The notes beneath the pieces were generated by a model. That model made no database searches, was not told where the DNA came from, and saw nothing but the letters and a program-made list of their open reading frames with translations. A DNA stretch of 64,000 bases. It comes from Rhodobacter maris (GTDB taxonomy: Bacteria > Pseudomonadota > Alphaproteobacteria > Rhodobacterales > Rhodobacteraceae). Position 1 is the first letter of the stretch, and every line of letters starts with the position of its first letter. The stretch spans positions 186,001 through 250,000 of the forward strand of contig NZ_OBMT01000001.1 of the NCBI RefSeq assembly GCF_900217815.1, given 5' to 3'. The translations under genes were made by a program, and so were the position numbers. Of the stretch, positions 56,245 to 64,000 are shown piece after piece.

Positions 56245-57309
56245 ATGACCGAGGCGAGCCTCGCCGCCCCCCTGCCCCGCGCCCCCCGCCCGGGCCACCG
56301 GCTGCCCGCGGCAGCGGTCACGGCGGTGCTTCTGGTGATCCTTGGCCTGAGCGCGGTGGCGAGCCTCAGCCTCGGCGCCTCCGGCATCCGGCCCTGGGAG
56401 ATCTGGAGCCGCGACCTCTCGCCTTCCGAACGCGCGATCCTCTTCGAGATCCGTCTGCCCCGGCTGCTTCTGGGCCTGCTCGTCGGCGCCGGGCTCGCGA
56501 TGTCGGGCGCGCTGATGCAGGGGCTCTTTCGCAACCCGCTCGCGGATCCGGGCCTTGTGGGGGTGGGCGCGGGGGCTGGGCTCGGTGCGGTTCTGGCCAT
56601 CGTGCTGGGCGGCCTCCTGCCGCTCGGCCTGCAGACCGCACTTGGCACGCATCTGGTGCCGGTGAGCGCTTTTGCGGGCGGTTGGGTCGCGGTGCTGGTG
56701 CTGCACCGGGTCGCGCATCTGCGCGGCCAGACCTCGATTGCCACGCTTTTGCTGGCGGGCATCGTGCTGAGCGCGCTGGCGGGCGCCTTCACCGGCATCC
56801 TCATCTTCATCGCCGATGATGCGCAGCTGCGCGACCTCACCTTCTGGGGGCTCGGTTCGCTCGCGGGAGCGAGCTGGGCCAAACTCATGGCCGCCGCGCC
56901 GATCGTGCTCGCGGGCATGGCGCTCACCCCCTTCCTTGCCCGCGGGCTCGATGCGATGGCCTTGGGCGAGGCGGTCGCGCGCCATCTTGGCCAGCCGGTC
57001 GAGCGCATCAAGCGCGGCGCGATCCTCGCCGTGGCCGCGATGACCGGGGCGGCTGTCGCGGTTTCGGGCGGCATCGGCTTTCTGGGCATCGTCGTGCCGC
57101 ATATCCTGCGCCTCGCCATCGGCCCCGGCCACCGGCTCCTTCTGCCGCTCTCGGCGCTGTTCGGCGCGGCGCTCCTTGTGGCCGCCGATACCATCGCGCG
57201 GCTCGTCGTCGCCCCGGCCGAACTTCCCATCGGCATCATCATGGCGCTGATCGGCGCGCCGGTCTTTTTGTGGATCCTGCTCGCGCGGCGCGGGCAACTG
57301 GAGGTCTGA
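56245..57309 (+). CDS. hmuU: Heme ABC importer permease HmuU
   Basis: 354 residues of the FecCD/BtuC permease family with about ten membrane segments: EIRLPRLLLGLLVGAGLAMSGALMQGLFRNPLADPGLVG and GGIGFLGIVVPHILRLAIGPGHR. Starts one base after the hmuT stop. Confidence 0.93.
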   Translation: MTEASLAAPLPRAPRPGHRLPAAAVTAVLLVILGLSAVASLSLGASGIRPWEIWSRDLSPSERAILFEIRLPRLLLGLLVGAGLAMSGALMQGLFRNPLADPGLVGVGAGAGLGAVLAIVLGGLLPLGLQTALGTHLVPVSAFAGGWVAVLVLHRVAHLRGQTSIATLLLAGIVLSALAGAFTGILIFIADDAQLRDLTFWGLGSLAGASWAKLMAAAPIVLAGMALTPFLARGLDAMALGEAVARHLGQPVERIKRGAILAVAAMTGAAVAVSGGIGFLGIVVPHILRLAIGPGHRLLLPLSALFGAALLVAADTIARLVVAPAELPIGIIMALIGAPVFLWILLARRGQLEV

Positions 57310-57311
57310 TC

Positions 57312-58091
57312 ATGCTTCTGGCCGAGGGGCTTGGCGCGAAACTGGGCGGGCGGTCAGTGCTCGCGGGCGTCGATTTCGAGGCACGCCCGGGCGAGATCAC
57401 CGCCATTGTCGGGCCGAACGGCTCGGGAAAGACAACGCTCCTGCGCCGCCTCACCGGCGATCTGCCCGGCCCGGGTCTGGTGATCCTCGACGGCGACCCG
57501 CTCGCCAGCCTCTCGCCGCGCGTTCTGGCGCAACGCCGCGCAGTGCTGCCACAGGCAACGGCGGTGGGCTTTCCCTTCACTTTGCGCGAAGTGGTGGCGA
57601 TGGGCCATGCCGCGGGCGCCTCGGCGCATCTGCCGGGCATCGTGGAGGCAGCACTTGCCGAGGTCGGGCTCCTCTCCAAGATCGACACGCCATTTCAGGA
57701 CATGTCGGGGGGCGAGCAGGCGCGCGGGCATCTGGCCCGGGTGCGCGCCCAGGTCTGGGCGCCGGTGCATCACGGCCGCCCGGCCTGGTTATTCGTCGAT
57801 GAGCCCGTCGCCGCGCTCGACATCGGGCACCAGTTGCAGGTGATGGGGGTTCTGCGCCGCTTCGCGCGGGCGGGCGGTGGCGTCGTCGCGGTGATGCATG
57901 ACCTCAACCTGACGGCGATGAATGCGGCGCGGATGGTGCTGATGGAGGGCGGGCGCATCACGGCAGCGGGGCGGCCCCCCGAAGTGATGACCGCGCCGCT
58001 TCTTTCGCGTGCCTATCGCTGTCAACTCTGCCTCAACACCGCCCCGAACGAGGGGATCTGGCTCTTGCCGCAGGCCGCCTCTCCGGCATGA
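57312..58091 (+). CDS. hmuV: Heme ABC importer ATPase HmuV
   Basis: 259 residues: Walker A GPNGSGKTT (about 36), signature MSGGEQARGHLARV, Walker B LFVDEPVAALD, H-loop VMHDLNLTAM. The last 70 bases overlap, antisense, the 3' end of feoC. ATG at 57312 follows the hmuU stop by two bases. Confidence 0.92.
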   Translation: MLLAEGLGAKLGGRSVLAGVDFEARPGEITAIVGPNGSGKTTLLRRLTGDLPGPGLVILDGDPLASLSPRVLAQRRAVLPQATAVGFPFTLREVVAMGHAAGASAHLPGIVEAALAEVGLLSKIDTPFQDMSGGEQARGHLARVRAQVWAPVHHGRPAWLFVDEPVAALDIGHQLQVMGVLRRFARAGGGVVAVMHDLNLTAMNAARMVLMEGGRITAAGRPPEVMTAPLLSRAYRCQLCLNTAPNEGIWLLPQAASPA

Positions 58092-58366
58092 GTTCCGGCC
58101 TGAGCGGGGTGCCCCCCGCCCGAGGAGGGTCCGTCCTGCGCCATGCCGCCGGGCAGGCAATAGGTATCGGCATTGACGCAGCCGCCTTTGGCGGCGCAGG
58201 CGGTGCAGCTCGCCGCGCCGAGGTGCAGCTCGAGCCGCCCCTTGCGCACCAGCCGCGCCGCCATCTCGCGCATCGCCTCCGGGGCGCGGTCAAAATGCAG
58301 CGCCATGTCGCGCAGGCTCACCTTGCCACGGGCGCCGACATAATCCTCGATCTCGCGCAAAGCCAT
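58022..58366 (-). CDS. feoC: FeoC-like small protein with cysteine cluster
   Basis: 114 residues. Residues 1-48 are a winged-helix FeoC domain (MALREIEDYVGARGKVSLRDMALHF), followed by CTACAAKGGCVNADTYC (Cys54, 57, 63, 70), a probable [4Fe-4S] or zinc site. The last 40 residues are Gly/Ala-rich. It follows feoB by nine bases and overlaps hmuV antisense by 70 bases at the 3' end. FeoC proteins stabilise or regulate FeoB. Confidence 0.8.
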   Translation of the reverse strand: MALREIEDYVGARGKVSLRDMALHFDRAPEAMREMAARLVRKGRLELHLGAASCTACAAKGGCVNADTYCLPGGMAQDGPSSGGGHPAQAGTHAGEAACGKSQIPSFGAVLRQS

Positions 58367-58375
58367 GACCGCCCC

Positions 58376-60712
58376 CTATTCCGCCACCAGCGCATGGGCG
58401 CGCCGATCCTGCCAGCGGCCCCAGAGCCGCAGGCCGCCAAACATCGCCGCCGCGGCAATCACGAGCCCGAAGAGCCAGGCCGCCGAGCTGGCCGGGTGCA
58501 GGCCGAAGCGCGCGCCCTGATAGATGCCCGTTGCAAGCCCCCAGCCGATGGCCGTCGCCCAGCCGGCGATGAAGACGGCCCAGCCCGGACCGGCCTCGCG
58601 CCAGATCGCCGCCAGCGCCGCCGTGCAGGGGAAGTAAAGCAGGATGAACATCAGGTACGCATAGGCGCCCGCCGCCCCGTCGAACCGCGCCAGCATCGCC
58701 TGGCCGGTGGGCGTGGCATCGGCCCCCGCCTCGTCGTCGATCGCACCAAGGCCGAGCGGGTCGGCCCAGTTCGCGAGCGCATCGCCCACATTGGCCGGGA
58801 TCGTCGCCACTGCTTCGAGGAGCGCGGGGGCCAGCGCGAAGGGCGCGTCCTCTTCCGCCGCGACCTCTTCGCCCGCCGCCGCGGCCGCATCGGCGGCATC
58901 CGCCTTGCCGGCCTCTTCATAAAGCGCGTCGAGCGTCCCCACCACGGCCTCTTTCGCCAGCACCCCGGTGAACACGCCCACCGCGGCAGGCCAGTTTTCC
59001 TCGGTCATGCCCATCGGCGCGAAGATCGGCGTGATGGTGCGGCCGATCTGGCTCAAGACGGAGTTGCGGCTGTCGGAATTGCCGAAGCTGCCATCGGTGC
59101 CGAGCGAGTTGAGCACGTTGAGCACCATCACCATCGGCACGATGATCTTGGCCGCTTGCAGCGTGAAGCCGCGGGTCTTCTCCCAGGTGCGGATCGCCAC
59201 GCCCTTCAGCGTCGGTAGGTGATAGGGCGGAAGTTCCATCACGAAGGGGGTGACGGGGCCCGAAAGCAGGGTCGATTTGAGCGCGAGCCCCGACAGGATC
59301 GCAACCGCGAGCCCGGCGAGATAGAGGCTGAACACGATCAGCCCGCCCTGCACCGGAAAGAACACCGCGGCAAAGAGCGCATAGACCGGGAGCCGTGCGC
59401 CGCAAGACATGAAGGGCGCCATGACGATGGTCAGGATCCGGTCGCGGTGCCGCTCGATCGTGCGCGCGGCCATGATCGCGGGCACGTTGCAGCCAAAGCC
59501 GACGATCAGCGGCACGAAGGCCTTGCCGGGCAGGCCGATCGCGCGCATCGCGCGGTCCATCACGAAAGCCGCCCGCGCCATGTAGCCCGAATCCTCGAGC
59601 GCCGAAAGGAAGAGAAACAGGAAGACCACGATCGGAATGAACGTGGCAACCGTCTGGACGCCGCCGCCAAGGCCGGTGGCGAAAAGCTCGCGCGCCCAGT
59701 CCGGGCTGCCGAGGTTGTCCATCAGCGCGCCGAGCCCATCGACGAAAATCGCCCCCGCGCCGATGTCGAAAAAGTCGATGAAGGCGCCGCCGATGTCGAT
59801 CGTGAAGAGGAACATCAGATACATCAGGAACAGGAAGATCGGCACGCCGAAGAGGCGGTTGAGCACCACCCGGTCGATCCGGTCGGAGGCGGTGACCGAG
59901 ACCCGGCGCGCATCGCGTTGCACCTTTCCCATCACCGTGCCGATGAAGCTGTAGCGCGCATCGGCAAGCGCGATGTCGATATCTTCCTCAAGCGTGTCGG
60001 TCAGATCGGCGCGGATCGCGGCCAGGTGCCGCGCCAGCACCGGATCGGGGCGTGGCCCGAGCAGGCTGTCGCTTTCCAGCAGCGAAAGCGCCGCCCAGCC
60101 GGCATCGACATGGCGCGCAGTGGCAAGTTCCTCGATGCTCGGGCGCAGCGTCTCGGCGGCGGCCAGCACCTGCGGCCCATGGAAAGAAGCGCGACGCGGC
60201 GCGGGAAGCGCCTCCGCCGCCGCAAGCGCGGCCTTCAGCGCGCCCACGCCCCGCCCCTCGGCCGCAACGACGCCAAAGACCGGGCAGCCGAGGCTCTCGG
60301 AAAGCGCGGCGAGATCGAGCTTCAGCCCGCGCGCCTCGGCGATGTCGAGCATGTTCACCGCGAGCACCATTGGCACTTTCATCTCGAGGAGTTGCGCGGT
60401 GAGGTAAAGGTTGCGCTCGAGGTTCGAGGCATCGACGATGTTGAGAACGATATCCGCCTCGTGCCCGGCCACGAAATCGCGCGCGATTTGCTCGTCGATC
60501 GAGAGATCGCCCTCGGCGGCATCGAGCGAATAAGTGCCGGGCAGGTCGATCAGTTCGATCTCGGCGCTCTCATGGCGGAACCGGCCGATTTTGCGTTCGA
60601 CCGTGACGCCGGGCCAGTTGCCGACCTGCTGGCGCGCCCCCGTCAAAGCGTTGAAAAGCGTGGTCTTGCCGCAGTTGGGGTTGCCGACGACCCCGATGAT
60701 CCGTTTTGTCAT
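58376..60712 (-). CDS. feoB: Ferrous iron transporter FeoB
   Basis: 778 residues. N-terminal G domain: G1 GNPNCGKTT (10-18), G3 DLPG, G4 NMLD, then the GDI spacer and a membrane domain with two Gate motifs (including GFGCNVPAIMAARTIE and MSCGARLPVYALFAAVFF). A stretch around AGKADAADAAAAAGEEVAAEEDA is an insertion of variable low-complexity residues before the final helices. It imports Fe2+ at the inner membrane. ATG overlaps feoA2 stop. Confidence 0.94.
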   Translation of the reverse strand: MTKRIIGVVGNPNCGKTTLFNALTGARQQVGNWPGVTVERKIGRFRHESAEIELIDLPGTYSLDAAEGDLSIDEQIARDFVAGHEADIVLNIVDASNLERNLYLTAQLLEMKVPMVLAVNMLDIAEARGLKLDLAALSESLGCPVFGVVAAEGRGVGALKAALAAAEALPAPRRASFHGPQVLAAAETLRPSIEELATARHVDAGWAALSLLESDSLLGPRPDPVLARHLAAIRADLTDTLEEDIDIALADARYSFIGTVMGKVQRDARRVSVTASDRIDRVVLNRLFGVPIFLFLMYLMFLFTIDIGGAFIDFFDIGAGAIFVDGLGALMDNLGSPDWARELFATGLGGGVQTVATFIPIVVFLFLFLSALEDSGYMARAAFVMDRAMRAIGLPGKAFVPLIVGFGCNVPAIMAARTIERHRDRILTIVMAPFMSCGARLPVYALFAAVFFPVQGGLIVFSLYLAGLAVAILSGLALKSTLLSGPVTPFVMELPPYHLPTLKGVAIRTWEKTRGFTLQAAKIIVPMVMVLNVLNSLGTDGSFGNSDSRNSVLSQIGRTITPIFAPMGMTEENWPAAVGVFTGVLAKEAVVGTLDALYEEAGKADAADAAAAAGEEVAAEEDAPFALAPALLEAVATIPANVGDALANWADPLGLGAIDDEAGADATPTGQAMLARFDGAAGAYAYLMFILLYFPCTAALAAIWREAGPGWAVFIAGWATAIGWGLATGIYQGARFGLHPASSAAWLFGLVIAAAAMFGGLRLWGRWQDRRAHALVAE

Positions 60713-60993
60713 TGCCCGTCTCCCCGCAGCGTTTCGACCTCGATCGCGTCGGCCTCGGCCTTGCGCAGCGTGAGCCGGAAGCCCCGCACAGCGATTTCCA
60801 CGGGGTCGCCCATTGGCGCGACGCGCTGGACGGTGAAAAGCGCCCCCGGCGTGAGCCCCATCGACAGGAGTTTCTTGCGGTAGCTCCCCGCCCCCGGGCG
60901 CAACCCCAGCACCCGGCCCGTCTCGCCCACCTTCATGTCTTTCAGAGTGCCCGCCGCCGGCGTGCCTTGCCCCTGAACCGGTGCCTGCATCAT
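60709..60993 (-). CDS. feoA: FeoA, second copy
   Basis: 94 residues with the SH3-like FeoA core: LKDMKVGETGRVLGLRPGAGSYRKKLLSMGLTPGALFTV. N-terminal ~15 residues are Gln/Pro-rich. It overlaps both the other feoA and feoB by four bases, consistent with a FeoAAB(C) complex. Confidence 0.9.
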   Translation of the reverse strand: MMQAPVQGQGTPAAGTLKDMKVGETGRVLGLRPGAGSYRKKLLSMGLTPGALFTVQRVAPMGDPVEIAVRGFRLTLRKAEADAIEVETLRGDGQ

Positions 60994-61256
60994 TCCCGGC
61001 CCTCCCCGATCTCGGTCACAAGGATCTTCTGCGCCACACCGCGGCCGATGCCGAAACGGGTCTCACCGATCGCCAGCACCACATGGCTGCCCTCGCGCTG
61101 GATCAGCTGCACCACCCGGCCCGGACCGAGTCCCATCGCCAGCATGCGCTGGGTGAAGGCCTGCCCCCCCGCGAGACGGCGCACTTCAAGCGAGACGCCG
61201 AGGGGCGCGAGGGCCAGGGGCAAGGCCTGAAGATCTGGATGGAAGGGCATGTTCAT
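60990..61256 (-). CDS. feoA: FeoA, first copy
   Basis: 88 residues with the FeoA fold: LALAPLGVSLEVRRLAGGQAFTQRMLAMGLGPGRVVQLIQREGSHVVLAIGETRFGIGRG. The first gene of feoA-feoA-feoB-feoC. ATG at 61256 has GAGAGGTG upstream; in-frame codons before it extend through the promoter. Confidence 0.87.
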   Translation of the reverse strand: MNMPFHPDLQALPLALAPLGVSLEVRRLAGGQAFTQRMLAMGLGPGRVVQLIQREGSHVVLAIGETRFGIGRGVAQKILVTEIGEGRE

Positions 61257-61302
61257 GGTCTCGCACCTCTCGGGTTCAACGATGGGGTCCAGTATTCCGA
61301 CT

Positions 61303-61314
61303 GTTGACGTCAAC
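61303..61314. promoter_or_regulatory. Palindrome in the feo/exporter divergent region
   Basis: GTTGACGTCAAC is a perfect 12-bp palindrome 46 bases upstream of the first feoA. Nothing else was recognised in the gap 61257-61558. Its position suggests an operator, identity unknown. Confidence 0.35.
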
Positions 61315-61558
61315 TACTCCGCCAATCCCGAGTATTTTAGTATGTGTCAAGGCGCCGCAGAGCCGGAAAACCATGCGAGGCGCAGACGAACAGGGGCAAT
61401 CGCCTGTTTTTCCAGCACCGGTCGATGAAAAAGCCGCGCATCGGGCCCTCGCGACACACGATCTGTTGCACGCGGGGGGCGCGGTGTGGCTTTCCCCGCG
61501 CGATTGATCGCGCTAGCCTGAACCGAGTCGTTCGATTTGTCATTGCTCCGGAGCCCGC

Positions 61559-62587
61559 ATGCCCGTCCTTCGCCGCCTCGCCCTGCCCTGCACGCTCGCC
61601 CCGTTCCTTGCGCTCGCGCTGGCCCCGCCCCTCGCCCTCCCCGCACAGGCGGAAACGAGCTTTGCCGCGCTGCTCGACAAGCTGCGCCAGACCCCCGAAG
61701 AAGACGGAATCTACGGCTCGAACGGGCGGATCGAGGCGCAGACCGTCGATGTGGCGAGCAAATATGCCGGACGGATCGAAGCGGTCAGCGCCGAGGAGGG
61801 CGACCTGCTCGCGACCAGTGCGCCGGTCGCTCAGATGGATACGGCCGATGAAAAGGCCCAGCTCGCCGCGGCCAAGGCGGCGGTGATGCGGGCCCAGGCC
61901 GCGAAGGCGGTGGCGGAGGCCACGCTGATGCAAGCGCAAAGCGCGCTCGCCGTTGCGCAGACGAGCTATGACCGTACGGTGAAGCTGCACGAGAGCGGCA
62001 CCTCGGCGCAAAGCACGCTTGATGATGCGACGAATGCGCTCAACAGCGCCAGAGCCACGGTCGAGATGGCGCGCGCGCAGATCAGCGATGCGGTGGCCTC
62101 GATCGCCGCCGCCGAAGCCGATCAGCAGCAGGTCACGCTCGCGCTCGAGGATCTGACGATCACCGCGCCCTTGCGCGGGCGTGTGCTCTACCGGCTCCAT
62201 GAGCCGGGCGAGGTGATCGCCGCGGGCACGCCGGTGATCACCATGCTCGACCTCTCCAATGTCTATATGAACGTCTATCTGCCCGCCTCGGTGGTGGGCA
62301 CGCTCACCGTGGGCGACGAGGCGCGGATGATCCTCGACCCGGTGCCGCAATATGTGATCCCTGCAACTGTCACCTTCGTCTCGCCGCAATCGCAGTTCAC
62401 GCCGAAGAACGTGGAAACCGCCGAACAGCGCGAAGAACTGGTGTTCCGGGTGAAACTGAGCGTGCCGCGCGCGCTGCTGGCGAAATTCGAGGCGCAGATC
62501 AAATCGGGGGTGCGCGGCATCGGTTATGTGCGCACCCGCGCCGACACCCCCTGGCCTGCGCGACTGACCGTCAACCTGCCCGGGTGA
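61559..62587 (+). CDS. Periplasmic adaptor (HlyD/MFP family), YhiI-like
   Basis: 342 residues. Signal sequence ([31 protein letters not shown]), then biotinyl-lipoyl half-motifs ([46 protein letters not shown]) flanking a ~100-residue Ala/Gln coiled coil. It links the ABC exporter that follows to an outer-membrane factor. Overlaps the next gene by four bases (GTGA). Confidence 0.85.
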   Translation: MPVLRRLALPCTLAPFLALALAPPLALPAQAETSFAALLDKLRQTPEEDGIYGSNGRIEAQTVDVASKYAGRIEAVSAEEGDLLATSAPVAQMDTADEKAQLAAAKAAVMRAQAAKAVAEATLMQAQSALAVAQTSYDRTVKLHESGTSAQSTLDDATNALNSARATVEMARAQISDAVASIAAAEADQQQVTLALEDLTITAPLRGRVLYRLHEPGEVIAAGTPVITMLDLSNVYMNVYLPASVVGTLTVGDEARMILDPVPQYVIPATVTFVSPQSQFTPKNVETAEQREELVFRVKLSVPRALLAKFEAQIKSGVRGIGYVRTRADTPWPARLTVNLPG

Positions 62588-64000
62588 GCGCGATGGGGGA
62601 GCAGATCGCCGCGCGCATCGCAGGGCTGACGCATCGCTATGGCAAGCTGACCGCGCTCGACGATGTGGCGCTCGAGATCCCGGCGGGCTGCATGGTCGGG
62701 CTGATCGGCCCCGACGGAGTCGGAAAATCCACGCTGCTGGGCCTGATTTCCGGGGTGCGCAAGCTGCAGAGCGGCACTTTGCAGGTGCTCGGCCACGATA
62801 TGGGCTCGGTGCGCGAGCGCTCCGCGCTTGGGGCGCGCATCGCCTATATGCCGCAGGGGCTCGGGCGCAACCTCTACCCGACACTGAGCGTGCGCGAGAA
62901 CCTTGATTTCTTCGGGCGGCTGTTTGGCCAGAGTGCGCGCGAACGCGAAGCGCGCATCGCCATGCTGCTCGAAGCGACCGGCCTCGCCCCCTTCCCCGAC
63001 CGCCCCGCAGGCCAGCTTTCGGGCGGGATGAAACAAAAGCTCGGGCTCTGTGCGGCGCTGATCCATGACCCGGAACTGCTGATCCTCGACGAGCCCACCA
63101 CCGGCGTCGATCCGCTCTCGCGGCGCCAGTTCTGGGATCTGATCGACCGGCTGCGCGGCGAAAACGGGCGCATGAGCGTGCTTGTCGCCACCGCCTATAT
63201 GGAAGAGACGGAGCGCTTCGACTGGCTCGCCGCGATGAATGACGGCAAGATCATCGCCACGGGCGCGCCCGCGGAGATCCGCGTGCAAAGCGGCGCCGCC
63301 ACGCTTGAGGCGGCTTTCATCCGCCTGCTGCCCGGCGCCGCGGACGAGGCGGGCGTGGAGTTGCGCCCGCGCGCCGCGCGCCCCGACGCCGTGCCCGCGA
63401 TCGTCGCCGAGGGGCTGACCAAGCGCTTTGGTGATTTTACCGCGGTCGATCATGTCAGCTTCACCATTCCCGAGGGCGAGATCTTCGGCTTTCTCGGTTC
63501 GAACGGCTGCGGCAAATCCACCACAATGAAGATGCTGACCGGGCTGCTGGAACCAAGCTCTGGGCGCTCGGAACTCTTCGGCGAGCCGCTCAAAAGCTCC
63601 GACATGACGGCGCGCCAGCGCATCGGCTACATGTCGCAGGGGTTTTCGCTTTATGGCGAACTGACGGTGCGGCAAAACCTCGACCTGCACGCGCGGCTCT
63701 ATGCGGTGCCGCCCGCGCGCCGCGCCGCCCGTGTGGCCGAGGTGCTCGCGGAATTCGACCTGGGCGAGGTCGCGGACAAGATGCCCGAAAGCCTGCCGCT
63801 CGGCATCCGCCAGCGGCTGCAACTCGCCGTCGCCCTCATTCACGAACCGCCCATCCTCATCCTGGACGAGCCCACCTCGGGCGTCGACCCGCTCGCCCGC
63901 GACGCGTTCTGGCGCAAGCTGATCTCGCTCTCGCGCGACCGCGGCGTGACGATCTTCATCTCAACCCATTTCATGAACGAGGCCGAGCGCTGTGACCGGA
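62584..64000 (+). CDS. RbbA/YhiH-type ABC ATPase, partial (cut by window edge)
   Basis: 472 codons visible, no stop by base 64000. Two ATPase domains in one chain: first Walker [10 protein letters not shown] with [32 protein letters not shown]; second Walker [10 protein letters not shown] and [30 protein letters not shown] (signature LGIRQ instead of LSGGQ). In RbbA/YhiH an ABC-2 permease domain follows, expected beyond the window. GTG at 62584 overlaps the adaptor stop; ATG at 62593 is an alternative. Confidence 0.85.
   Translation, partial: MSAMGEQIAARIAGLTHRYGKLTALDDVALEIPAGCMVGLIGPDGVGKSTLLGLISGVRKLQSGTLQVLGHDMGSVRERSALGARIAYMPQGLGRNLYPTLSVRENLDFFGRLFGQSAREREARIAMLLEATGLAPFPDRPAGQLSGGMKQKLGLCAALIHDPELLILDEPTTGVDPLSRRQFWDLIDRLRGENGRMSVLVATAYMEETERFDWLAAMNDGKIIATGAPAEIRVQSGAATLEAAFIRLLPGAADEAGVELRPRAARPDAVPAIVAEGLTKRFGDFTAVDHVSFTIPEGEIFGFLGSNGCGKSTTMKMLTGLLEPSSGRSELFGEPLKSSDMTARQRIGYMSQGFSLYGELTVRQNLDLHARLYAVPPARRAARVAEVLAEFDLGEVADKMPESLPLGIRQRLQLAVALIHEPPILILDEPTSGVDPLARDAFWRKLISLSRDRGVTIFISTHFMNEAERCDR

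Overview
The window is GC-rich alphaproteobacterial chromosome, most likely a purple non-sulfur Rhodobacter of the R. capsulatus type. The basis is the gene order hypF-hupSLC-hupDFG-hupHJK-hypAB-hupR-hypCD, the rubredoxin-HupJ fusion, a 492-residue HupR, and the general gene style (ATGA/TGATG overlaps, few intergenic bases). Species assignment is inference from memory of these families; no search was run.

Region 1 (1-13610, minus strand): uptake [NiFe]-hydrogenase. hypF comes first, then hupSLC (structural subunits and membrane cytochrome b), an intrinsic terminator, and a tightly overlapping accessory operon hupD-F-G-H-J-K-hypA-B-hupR-hypC-hypD that runs off the left edge. HypF, HypC and HypD make the Fe(CN)2CO unit, HypA/B insert nickel, HupD cleaves the HupL tail, HupG/H/J protect or mature HupS, and HupR is the response regulator. 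hypE and the H2-sensor genes hupTUV are not in the window.

Region 2 (13736-17687): a LacI-family regulator divergent from an SsuBCA-like ABC importer, with a perfect 12-bp operator palindrome between them.

Region 3 (17688-21482): a 1.6-kb decayed, gene-poor stretch (with an IS5-like transposase stub) on the 3' side of tRNA-Ala(GGC); then an unknown membrane protein, an HU-like protein and tRNA-Val(CAC).

Region 4 (21576-37793, minus strand): two peptide-importer operons. The first couples a complete Dpp-type importer to a signal-less YkuD-domain protein and a D-aminopeptidase, which together look like a cell-wall-peptide salvage operon. The second couples an importer with a fused double ATPase to a CocE/S15 hydrolase, with a LysR regulator upstream.

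Region 5 (37959-45942): RNase E with a long leader and a C-terminal GWW motif; an Fe/polyamine/phosphonate-type ABC importer; a small ABM-domain protein.

Region 6 (45949-61256): metal and cofactor uptake. btuB-F-C-D (cobalamin) sits under one cobalamin riboswitch; a second, divergent cobalamin riboswitch controls two small cysteine-rich proteins of unknown function. The heme genes hmuRSTUV are divergent from a HmuQ-like heme oxygenase. feoA-feoA-feoB-feoC (ferrous iron) follows, with feoC overlapping hmuV antisense.

Region 7 (61559-64000): start of an HlyD-type adaptor plus RbbA/YhiH-type ABC exporter, cut by the right edge.
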